Assembly: GCA_012267605.1 (NCBI GenBank) | Contig: JAAXGF010000396.1 | Coordinates: forward strand, 1 to 13,157 | Direction of reading: 5' to 3' | DNA length: 13,157 nt | From: Alphaproteobacteria bacterium | GTDB taxonomy: Bacteria > Pseudomonadota > Alphaproteobacteria > JAAXGF01 | In this document: piece after piece, positions 1-5,917 of the stretch | Position numbering within the stretch: position 1 is the first letter of the stretch | Layout of the letters: the number at the start of each line of letters is the position of its first letter | Notes under the pieces: generated by a model | What the model was told of the DNA's origin: nothing | What the model saw: the letters and a program-made list of their open reading frames with translations, nothing else | Databases searched by the model: none | Made by a program: the position numbers and the translations under genes

Positions 1-200
1 CCACCGAAGTGAGGGGAGATGCTGGTTGCTACAACCAGCAGTGTGACAACAATTTACGACTATCGATGCGCGATTCTATCGGTCGTACAAGGAAAAAGCC
101 GGTTTCATTTCTGAAGGACCACCGTAACCCATTGATATACATAGAGTTTTTCCTTCCGCGAAACCAGCGCAAGAACCCAGTCACTATACGTTCGCGCAAC
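1..200 (-). promoter_or_regulatory. Probable CRISPR leader downstream of cas2
   Basis: In type I-C loci the leader and array normally follow cas2, and this 200-bp gene-free stretch begins directly after the cas2 stop. No complete repeat ending in ATTGAAAC is present, so the array must lie at or beyond the left edge. On the minus strand the last 16 bases read CCCCTCACTTCGGTGG, which could be the 5' part and loop of a hairpin repeat cut by the window end. A perfect inverted repeat (GCTGGTTG, 3-base gap, CAACCAGC; 21-39) sits just before it and could be a leader-end signal. The leader call rests on position, not on a recognised motif. Confidence 0.5.
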
Positions 201-488
201 CTATAAGACCAGCGGACTCGATAGGTCCACCGGTTTACTGATACCGTGATGCTCGGTCTCCTTTCCGGTGTCTTCGTCCAAGTGGTAGATTCGAAGCGAG
301 TCATGCTCCGAGTCAATCTCCTTCAATAGACGCTCACGGAGCACTGCCCATTCTGTTTTTCCGACTTTACATTCAAACAGCGACTTTTGAACCCGAACAC
401 CGAAATCCTGGCAGGCCCTCGCCACGCGACGCAGTCGCTTCTGTCCGGCCCGGTCGATCGTCGAGACGTCGTACGCGATCAATTTCAA
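201..488 (-). CDS. cas2: CRISPR-associated protein Cas2 (type I-C)
   Basis: A 95-residue protein of normal Cas2 length. It has the N-terminal ferredoxin-like first strand MKLIAYDVST carrying the conserved Asp7, then a basic helix, the QKSLFEC strand and the late DSLRIYHL strand. Cas2 dimers bridge two Cas1 dimers in the spacer-integration complex, so this gene serves adaptation. The start is TTG at 488-486, chosen because a clear ribosome site (AGGAG, about 7 nt spacing) precedes it and the family begins exactly at this residue. It is last in the cas operon, 38 nt after cas1, and the CRISPR leader follows. Confidence 0.95.
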   Translation of the reverse strand: MKLIAYDVSTIDRAGQKRLRRVARACQDFGVRVQKSLFECKVGKTEWAVLRERLLKEIDSEHDSLRIYHLDEDTGKETEHHGISKPVDLSSPLVL

Positions 489-526
489 TTCGCTCTCCTA
501 CAATAGAAGCATGTGACATCCTGACT

Positions 527-1588
527 TCATTTGGGTATGTACGGGATATAGTCTGGAATATCGCCGCGGAGCTTTCGGGCAAGCAGCCTGGCTTGAATGC
601 TGAACACCTGCCCTAACCGGACATTTTCCTTGAACAGCGCGTGCTTTACTTCGGTTTGCTTGCGCCGTTGCCACGCCTGGATAACCTCTCGTCTGCCGTG
701 GTCGGTGAACTCCACAGCGCCGCCTTCTCGCTCGCGAAAGTGCCGTGGCTCAATCTGCCGCCGATTAATGAGGGTCAACGCCAGCCGCTCCGCCAAACAG
801 GGCCGGAATTCTTCCATTAGGTCCAGGGCGCATGCCGGTCTACCCGCCCGAGTGGCGTGGAGCCACCCGACGTACGGATCCAAACCCGCCGTCGTCAACG
901 CGGCCAGACAATCGTGACGAACCAGCGCATAGATGAAAGACAACAGGCAGTTTACACGGTCACGAGGAGGACGGCGTGAGCGGTTTAAAAACCTGAAATC
1001 TTCTCGCTGTTGTTTGAGCATGTATTGAAACGCTGAAAAATAAACCCTGGCACCCAGGCCCTCCATTCCCCTGATCGGATCAAGTGCTTCCCGAAGCCCG
1101 CAATCCTCCGATTCGGACATGGTATTGCCGAGGTGCTGGATGAGTCGAGCCAGTTCATCAGCTGCTCCCACCAGTTCATTGCGATCCAAATCCGTAACGG
1201 CTTCCCGGCCGGAACGCAAGAGAATGGCACGCGAGTTCTGCAATTTCCCCGCAACGAACTGTCGCGCAATACGGGATGCCTCAATCGGGCTGTCCGCTGC
1301 AGCGTACTGAGCCCGGCGCAACAGATAGCGAGTGTCACCGCTTCCCAGAACCTGTGCCAACAGGTGCCCGTTCTCCGTATGGAAATGAACCGCCACCTGG
1401 TGTTGCCAGCACAAGGCCATTGCGGGAGGCGTAACCACGACCCGACCGAACGCGCAGATGCTTTCCAGGTGATGAATCGGCACGGTCAGCCGGGTCTGTT
1501 TCTCGATCTCGACCCGAAGCGTCAGATGATCCCTGTGTACTACGGCGCCGGATGTAGTCAGATAGAGGGTATTCTGGATGATGGCCAT
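527..1588 (-). CDS. cas1: CRISPR-associated endonuclease/integrase Cas1 (type I-C)
   Basis: A 353-residue Cas1, the integrase that inserts new spacers at the leader-repeat junction together with Cas2. An N-terminal beta domain (about 1-90) is followed by the all-alpha catalytic domain. The metal-binding residues are visible as Glu176 in the GMEG segment, His244 in DPYVGWLHATRAGRP, and Asp256 in ALDLMEEFRP. The length and the DPYVG...LDLMEEFRP block are typical of the Cas1 group found with type I-C. The protein is intact. It starts with ATG 41 nt downstream of cas4 with only a weak AGG ribosome site, so translation may depend partly on the upstream gene. Confidence 0.96.
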   Translation of the reverse strand: MAIIQNTLYLTTSGAVVHRDHLTLRVEIEKQTRLTVPIHHLESICAFGRVVVTPPAMALCWQHQVAVHFHTENGHLLAQVLGSGDTRYLLRRAQYAAADSPIEASRIARQFVAGKLQNSRAILLRSGREAVTDLDRNELVGAADELARLIQHLGNTMSESEDCGLREALDPIRGMEGLGARVYFSAFQYMLKQQREDFRFLNRSRRPPRDRVNCLLSFIYALVRHDCLAALTTAGLDPYVGWLHATRAGRPACALDLMEEFRPCLAERLALTLINRRQIEPRHFREREGGAVEFTDHGRREVIQAWQRRKQTEVKHALFKENVRLGQVFSIQARLLARKLRGDIPDYIPYIPK

Positions 1589-1629
1589 GATGTGTGCCTA
1601 AATCTCGTTCCCTGAGGGACCATGCGACT

Positions 1630-2271
1630 TCAGCCGGTCGTGTCGAACACATCCCGAGCCGCCTGCGCGAGGGTGGGCGGAGCACTGGTAATCTCCGGCA
1701 GGCAATAATCAAACAGCGAACACTCGGAACATTGAGGCTTATGGACGGCCCGTGGGACACTGTTCTCTTCGATCTGCCAGTGTACGGCCTCTACTGCCTC
1801 CTCGGTGAGTCGACGAAGGTCCTCTGTGAATTCAACCTCCCGCCGGCGCTTGCTCCTTGCATGGAAGATGGCCCCTCTCGGAACCTCCAGCCCGAACATC
1901 TCCTCCAGGCACATGGCTTGTGCGCACAACTGCGCGTCGTCGTTATCGAACTTGCGGCGCCTGCCCTTTTTGAACTCGACTGGAACCATTGTGCCATCGA
2001 TATGGCGCTCAACGACGTCGCACCGGCCATTGATCCCGAGACGACTGGACCAAACCGGCAGAGCACGTAAAAGAGTCACGCCACTGACGGTTTCGTAACC
2101 AGAAACGTCCGACCGCTCATGAACGCTGTCGCCGACCACGGTATGCACGTTGGTCCCACGCACCCCCTCAATTACTTTCAATGCCGCCCTGCGGTCGCAA
2201 TAGAGGAAGTCGTTTATGAGCGAGAGGGGGATGGGGTCGGAAGGATTGGGAAATGGAGTGGCGTTACTCAC
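1630..2271 (-). CDS. cas4: CRISPR-associated exonuclease Cas4
   Basis: A 213-residue RecB-type nuclease with an iron-sulfur cluster. Cas4 trims prespacers and sets PAM and orientation during adaptation with Cas1-Cas2. The four cluster cysteines are Cys25 (in FLYCDRR) and Cys181, Cys184 and Cys190 near the C-terminus. The nuclease motifs are Asp85 (GRCDVVE), Glu99 and Lys101 (PVEFKKG), and the later QLCAQAMCLEE helix. The start is GTG and overlaps the cas7 stop codon by four bases (GTGA), so the two genes are translationally coupled. All key residues are present. Confidence 0.95.
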   Translation of the reverse strand: MSNATPFPNPSDPIPLSLINDFLYCDRRAALKVIEGVRGTNVHTVVGDSVHERSDVSGYETVSGVTLLRALPVWSSRLGINGRCDVVERHIDGTMVPVEFKKGRRRKFDNDDAQLCAQAMCLEEMFGLEVPRGAIFHARSKRRREVEFTEDLRRLTEEAVEAVHWQIEENSVPRAVHKPQCSECSLFDYCLPEITSAPPTLAQAARDVFDTTG

Positions 2272-3134
2272 AACATTTCGACCAGTTCGACATTTTCGGA
2301 CAGGTCATCCCGATTGATGGAAACCTCGTAGTCGGAGAATTGGCGGGTCGTTTGGACGGACTCTTTTCGGGTGACCGTTATGTGTTCAAACAACTTGTGC
2401 GCAGGCGCATTGCCAAGGGCGGATTGATGTTTGAACACGATGAGTTTTTGCGGAGCCATGGTTCCACGCGAGGCGGAACGATCTAAGTCAAACATATTCT
2501 GCAATGCCTGCCAAAAAAGGTTGAGGTCCTCATCCCTGAAACCAGTGTCGCGTGCGAGATTGGCGGAAATAAAACCGTGGCAGCGGTACAGGCCGTAGGG
2601 AATGAGGTTTTTACGACCCATCGTCTGGTTTGGGGCGTCGAGTTCCTTGGCCTCTGTAACGGCCATTCGGGTGATGGAAATATCCATTGGCAAGATGGGA
2701 TCAAGGCTACGGCTGAAGCTCAGTTGCACAGGGCCGCGCACTTGGCCGGCATTTGTGCCGGTGGACATCACTGCGCCAAACGTCCTTACATCGTAGTAGC
2801 GATAACACATTTTGGCGCGAGCATCTTTGACTTGGTCGCGAGTGGCTTTCTTGGATTTGCCATTCACTTCGTGGCCGAGGTCTTTGTGGGCTTGGGCGAT
2901 GGACTCGTTCAGGATCGCGCCTTGGCGGACGAAGATGTCGAACGGTTCCGCGCCCCCGTTGGCTTCCAGAACATAGTTGCGAACCTTGCGCTTTAGGCAC
3001 ACGTCGGAGACGAGACCGTGCATGTCCTGCGGATCCACGCGCGGAGCATTAGCGGCATCGGGGTCGCCGTTGGGATTGCCGTCCTTGCAATCGAAGAGAT
3101 AGACGAAATCATATCGATTTTGGATGGGATTCAT
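2268..3134 (-). CDS. cas7: Type I-C Cascade backbone protein Cas7 (Csd2)
   Basis: A 288-residue Cas7/Csd2 subunit. Several copies line the crRNA in the I-C effector complex and kink it every sixth nucleotide. Recognised blocks are the N-terminal RRM strand with DGNPNGDPDAANAPRVDP (about 18-35), YYDVRTFGAVMS (113-124), VRGPVQLSFSRSLDPI (132-147) and RKNLIPYGLYRCHGF (174-188). The ATG is preceded by GAAAGG at about 8 nt. It lies 52 nt after cas8c and overlaps the cas4 start. Its six-nucleotide kinking periodicity matters for the solitary guide RNA described at 5820-5910. Confidence 0.96.
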   Translation of the reverse strand: MNPIQNRYDFVYLFDCKDGNPNGDPDAANAPRVDPQDMHGLVSDVCLKRKVRNYVLEANGGAEPFDIFVRQGAILNESIAQAHKDLGHEVNGKSKKATRDQVKDARAKMCYRYYDVRTFGAVMSTGTNAGQVRGPVQLSFSRSLDPILPMDISITRMAVTEAKELDAPNQTMGRKNLIPYGLYRCHGFISANLARDTGFRDEDLNLFWQALQNMFDLDRSASRGTMAPQKLIVFKHQSALGNAPAHKLFEHITVTRKESVQTTRQFSDYEVSINRDDLSENVELVEML

Positions 3135-3186
3135 GGTAGTTACCTTTCTGTCAGAGTTAGAGTCTGTTATTCACAATGTTCAGGGC

Positions 3187-3579
3187 CTATTCAGTTGAAG
3201 ACTCTTCGTCGTCCTCATTCCCCTTGCGGAGTCGTCGGTACTCGGCGTTTTGGTGGTAATAGCCGAGGGCGAAGCGGCCCTGTCCTTCAAGATCGAGGCT
3301 AGGCGGGAAGTGATCTCCTAGTTGAACGCTTATAGCCTCAAAGTCCTTACGTACATTTTCGGCGAATCCCCCGCCTGCTTTAGCGAGATGGTTCTGCGCG
3401 TTCCGAAATAGCCGGCCCATTACCAAAGCGGGTGTAGTGCTGGCACTTGCATAGAACCGCTCAACAACCCCGGCGTTGACACTGCCGAGGGCGATGCGCT
3501 GGAGACGGTTAAAAACTGAGAACAGGCGTCCGCAGAGATAAGCGGGGTCTGTGGATTCGGTGTTTAACGATTCGGTCAT
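3187..3579 (-). CDS. cas11c: Internally translated small subunit Cas11c within cas8c
   Basis: Type I-C systems are known to make the small subunit Cas11c from an internal, in-frame start in the 3' end of cas8c. Here the ATG at 3579-3577 (Met449 of Cas8c, beginning MTESLNTEST) is preceded by AAGAAAGGAACAAC. That is a strong ribosome site at about 6 nt and better than several first-gene sites in this operon. The product would be 130 residues, helical in the middle and acidic at the end (NEDDEESSTE), matching the expected size. Cas11 stabilises the non-target strand in the R-loop. The call is inferred from position and ribosome site. Confidence 0.8.
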   Translation of the reverse strand: MTESLNTESTDPAYLCGRLFSVFNRLQRIALGSVNAGVVERFYASASTTPALVMGRLFRNAQNHLAKAGGGFAENVRKDFEAISVQLGDHFPPSLDLEGQGRFALGYYHQNAEYRRLRKGNEDDEESSTE

Positions 3580-4923
3580 GTTGTTCCTTTCTTGTGGTTG
3601 ATTGAAACGGTCCTGCCGCATGAGGCAAGCCTTGATGAGGGCCAAGCGCGCTGGGTTGATTTTGTTGTCGATTTCGATTTGCTGCCGCCGCAATGCCGCA
3701 GCCAAAGCCGACAAAGGCAAGGGTGCGCCGCGTAGCGCGGCATACAAAAGTTGTGTTGGAATCTGCGGAGCCAGTTCGTCTAGTTTGTCACGAACGAGAC
3801 CATGCAAGAGATAGCCGAGCTTGAAATCGGCGCGAGGGGTGGGATCGCCTCCCGGACGAACGACGGAGAGGTCTTCAAACCATTGCCGCACATTCTGCTC
3901 AACTTCGGGGACAGTGGATTCGAGCCAGTCGCGGACGATGATGCGGCCACCGTTGCCCGAGAGACTCATAGCGTAATACTTCCGGGCGTCTAGTGCGTGT
4001 TGGGGTTGCCCGGTGCGTGGTGCCTCAAGCAGATTGCGAACTTCCTGTTCGTCGGCAGTCTCGACCAAATCAAACGGGTCGAGGTCCTCCTTCTCACGAG
4101 TCCAGTGGAGATGCACGATTTCGGTCTGCCGAAAGCCACGTTGGACGAGATCGTTCAACGCGCTGCGAACTTTCAACTCGGTGGCAGCGGAGATGGAGGC
4201 GTTTTCACCCTGCTGAAGACCAAAAGAAGTGAACGAAGCCTTGTCGAACGAAATCAGGTTGGTTCCCACGGCAAGGCCGCCCGGCACTCCCTTGATCTTC
4301 TCTGTAGTTGTAACTGACTCCGTCAATTCGCCAGTCGCCAGACAGAAGCGTTTCCTGCCCGCAGCTTGTGGCCGGTCCGCAGCGCGGCGTCTGCGCCAGA
4401 ATTGTTTGAGTTCTTCCGATTGAAGCAGTGTGTTGCCAGAGACCCGGAAAGTGATGTTGTCGTTCGGCTTCGCCTTTTGTTCAGTCAGTGATGCGTGAAG
4501 TTTTTCGAGCGCGTCTGGCTGGTTTAGAAAGGTCAGAGTTGCCCGGGCTATTGGGCCGTCATTGGGACATTCGCCTGCGGCCGCTTCCAGTAGTTGCTTG
4601 AAGTAGACGTGGGAACCTTCTCGCCGTTCGGCTCGTTCGGGCTTTTTTAGATCGGGGTAGTTGACTGCACGCTCCAGTGTGTCGCAGAGGAAGAAGGCAC
4701 GCGGGCGAGACGCAATGGTGAGTTCCTTTTGTTCGATAAACGGACGGGTGAGCGTCCTCGGTTTGGGCTTTTTCGCACCGGAATTGTCCAACAGTTCGAT
4801 GGGGCCACCGGTGAGATTCCCGAAGACGTCCAGAGGAATCAGCCAACGAACGGGGGCTTCGTGAAAGTCGGCATCGCCGAGATCCTCGCGTTCGGCGTAT
4901 TCGATGAGGGCTTGCAGCATCAT
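3187..4923 (-). CDS. cas8c: Type I-C Cascade large subunit Cas8c (Csd1)
   Basis: A 578-residue Cas8c/Csd1, the large subunit that reads the PAM and starts DNA unwinding. It opens with MMLQALIEYAEREDLGDAD and the RWLIPLDVFGNLTG segment typical of Csd1. A central TGELTESVTTTEKIKGVPGG region (about 196-215) is followed by the conserved LISFDKASFTSFG. The ATG has a strong AGGAAGGA ribosome site and lies 18 nt behind cas5. The last 130 residues are also the predicted Cas11c small subunit, with its own start inside the gene. No frameshift or premature stop is seen. Confidence 0.95.
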   Translation of the reverse strand: MMLQALIEYAEREDLGDADFHEAPVRWLIPLDVFGNLTGGPIELLDNSGAKKPKPRTLTRPFIEQKELTIASRPRAFFLCDTLERAVNYPDLKKPERAERREGSHVYFKQLLEAAAGECPNDGPIARATLTFLNQPDALEKLHASLTEQKAKPNDNITFRVSGNTLLQSEELKQFWRRRRAADRPQAAGRKRFCLATGELTESVTTTEKIKGVPGGLAVGTNLISFDKASFTSFGLQQGENASISAATELKVRSALNDLVQRGFRQTEIVHLHWTREKEDLDPFDLVETADEQEVRNLLEAPRTGQPQHALDARKYYAMSLSGNGGRIIVRDWLESTVPEVEQNVRQWFEDLSVVRPGGDPTPRADFKLGYLLHGLVRDKLDELAPQIPTQLLYAALRGAPLPLSALAAALRRQQIEIDNKINPARLALIKACLMRQDRFNQPQERNNMTESLNTESTDPAYLCGRLFSVFNRLQRIALGSVNAGVVERFYASASTTPALVMGRLFRNAQNHLAKAGGGFAENVRKDFEAISVQLGDHFPPSLDLEGQGRFALGYYHQNAEYRRLRKGNEDDEESSTE

Positions 4924-4941
4924 GGTTCCTTCCTAGTATAT

Positions 4942-5664
4942 TCAGGTTGCGAGATTGGCCTTGATGTCCTGCCAGTTGGGCACATTGACGATGCCATTTT
5001 CGAGACGGGCTTGGAAAAAGGTACTGACGGGCTCCGGTTTTTCGACCTTGCCGGGCTTCCAGTGCGCCGGGATGTCGAGGTTGAACACATCGTAGAGGAT
5101 ATATCCCAAGTCCGTGTCCACATTGGCATCGGACGGTACGGCCATGTCGCTTAGCTGAGCCAACTCGAAGTTGGCGGGGAACTCGCGGCAACCAAAGCAG
5201 GGTTGGATGAAGCATTGGCCCTTCTCGGCCCGGCGTCGGAACATCCGGTAGTATTTACTACGAGTATCGTCCCCTTGGGGTTCGTCGGCAGCGAGAGGCT
5301 TTTGACGGGGCTGATTGGCCAAACGGTTGAGTGCTATGCTAGCTTCGATAACGTAATCCACATCGCGGAGAGCAAGTGTGTTACGCTGTGTGCGGTCATC
5401 TTCGGCCAAGATGGGTTTGGGATTGCGAGAGTTGGCGACGGACTTCAGTTCGTTGCGACGGAAGCTAAGGAACTTGATGGGGCGGTGAACAGCGATGCGA
5501 TGAACATGCCAGCGGAATTGCGGTCTGTAGAGAATCGCTTCAAGGATGCCTCGGGCAGCCGAGGGCGTGGGCACGGGATAGCTCATCCGTTCGACTTTCA
5601 TTTCCGGGCGCGTGAAACAAGCGAGGGCGCCCCAGACACGAAGATAGACTCTTTCGGAGTTCAT
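4942..5664 (-). CDS. cas5c: Cas5c (Cas5d): crRNA-processing endoribonuclease and 5'-handle binder
   Basis: A 240-residue Cas5c. Type I-C lacks Cas6, and Cas5c cuts the repeat at the base of its hairpin, leaving an 11-nt 5' handle that it then holds. Family blocks are the N-terminal YLRVWGALACFTRPEMKVER, PTPSAARGILEAILYRP with Tyr46 (a catalytic position in the Bacillus halodurans enzyme), and FRRRAEKGQCFIQPCFGCRE (about 142-161). I could not place the Lys-His pair of that enzyme by eye. It is the first gene of the effector-adaptation operon, about 90 nt from a near-consensus promoter, with no clear ribosome site before its ATG. Confidence 0.93.
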   Translation of the reverse strand: MNSERVYLRVWGALACFTRPEMKVERMSYPVPTPSAARGILEAILYRPQFRWHVHRIAVHRPIKFLSFRRNELKSVANSRNPKPILAEDDRTQRNTLALRDVDYVIEASIALNRLANQPRQKPLAADEPQGDDTRSKYYRMFRRRAEKGQCFIQPCFGCREFPANFELAQLSDMAVPSDANVDTDLGYILYDVFNLDIPAHWKPGKVEKPEPVSTFFQARLENGIVNVPNWQDIKANLAT

Positions 5665-5697
5665 AGTCAGGCGCTTTTTTGAGTGCGTCCTACGGAA

Positions 5698-5748
5698 TTA
5701 ACACGACAAATTCTGATGGCAAACGAAAAAAGAGTTGATATTAAACAT
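5698..5748 (-). other. Possible 16-codon upstream ORF in the cas5 leader
   Basis: The predicted cas5 transcript starts near 5752, and an ATG at 5748-5746 opens a 16-codon frame ending in TAA at 5700-5698. It would be nearly leaderless and has no ribosome site. Its first codons lie inside the stretch matched by the solitary guide. It may be chance. Confidence 0.15.
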
Positions 5749-5756
5749 TCAATGAC
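5736..5756 (-). promoter_or_regulatory. Protospacer-like target of the solitary guide RNA at the cas5 start site
   Basis: On the minus strand 5753-5735 reads ATTGAATGTTTAATATCAA. It matches the guide at 5852-5870 at positions 1-5, 7-11, 13-17 and 19, with mismatches only at 6, 12 and 18. The bases next to guide position 1 (5756-5754) are GTC, close to but not the usual type I-C PAM TTC. The match begins 5 bp downstream of the -10 box, at the predicted transcription start. A Cascade bound here should block initiation. Complementarity stops after position 19, so a complete R-loop is unlikely. Confidence 0.75.
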
Positions 5757-5758
5757 AA

Positions 5759-5787
5759 AATATATACGATTACTCGAAAATTGTCAA
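5759..5787 (-). promoter_or_regulatory. Sigma-70-type promoter of the cas5-cas8c-cas7-cas4-cas1-cas2 operon
   Basis: On the minus strand TTGACA (5787-5782) is followed by 17 bp and TATATT (5764-5759). The -35 is perfect consensus, the -10 has one mismatch, and the spacing is ideal. Transcription should start near 5752, giving a cas5 leader of about 90 nt. So strong an unregulated promoter for a CRISPR operon fits the presence of a dedicated repressor acting at the start site. Confidence 0.75.
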
Positions 5788-5813
5788 GCACTGGTGGGAT
5801 TTTTTCTTATATT
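5781..5813 (+). promoter_or_regulatory. Candidate promoter of the solitary crRNA-like gene
   Basis: A TATATT hexamer at 5808-5813 would place a transcription start at about 5820, exactly where the repeat-like unit begins. The best -35 match, TTGTCA at 5781-5786, is 21 bp away, which is longer than normal. The -10 is therefore credible and the -35 doubtful. TTGTCA overlaps the -35 of the cas5 promoter on the other strand. Confidence 0.45.
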
Positions 5814-5820
5814 TCTGTCA

Positions 5821-5851
5821 TGAAATCATCCATTTGGATGCGGATTGAAAC
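5821..5851 (+). repeat. Isolated type I-C CRISPR-repeat-like element
   Basis: About 31 bases, close to the usual 32 for type I-C. A 5-bp stem (CATCC/GGATG) with an ATTT loop is followed by the handle CGGATTGAAAC. The family's repeats usually end GTGGATTGAAAC, so the handle is conserved while the stem is short. The array itself is outside the window, so comparison with its repeat is not possible here. Confidence 0.75.
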
Positions 5852-5873
5852 ATTGACTGTTTCATATCTATCT

Positions 5874-5910
5874 GAAGCCAAATGACTTAGGTCGTTTGGC
5901 TTCTATTTGT
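5874..5910 (+). terminator. Hairpin terminator of the solitary guide RNA
   Basis: GAAGCCAAATGAC (5874-5886) pairs with GTCGTTTGGCTTC (5891-5903) over 13 bp with one T-G wobble and a TTAG loop. TATTTGT follows. The T-run is weak but exists only in the plus direction. On the minus strand the same hairpin lies 15 nt after the cas3 stop and could also help end or attenuate cas3 transcripts. Confidence 0.55.
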
Positions 5911-5917
5911 AGGCCGC

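Larger units (their letters stand above)
5820..5910 (+). ncRNA. Solitary crRNA-like guide RNA, candidate autorepressor of the cas operon (CreR/CreA-like)
   Basis: This plus-strand unit lies in the cas3-cas5 gap, opposite to the cas genes. It reads as one CRISPR-repeat-like hairpin (CATCC-ATTT-GGATG, 5827-5840), then CGGATTGAAAC (5841-5851), an 11-nt handle of the size Cas5c leaves and with the ATTGAAAC ending common to type I-C repeats. A guide follows from 5852, and then a 13-bp hairpin with a weak U-rich tail (5874-5910). No second repeat follows. The guide matches the cas5 transcription start with mismatches only at its 6th, 12th and 18th bases, the bases Cas7 flips out. Known precedents are the CreA/CreR RNAs of archaeal type I-B loci. 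Function here is inferred. Read-through from cas3 would produce its antisense. Confidence 0.75.

Noticed and set aside
4729..5682. Long plus-strand frames across the cas genes
   Set aside because: They are antisense to well-recognised cas genes and carry no ribosome sites or family motifs.
5874..5903. The 13-bp hairpin as a plain cas3 terminator
   Set aside because: On the minus strand it is followed by AGATAGATATG with no T-run. The T-rich side is in the plus direction, so it fits the solitary RNA better. A minor role for cas3 is not excluded.
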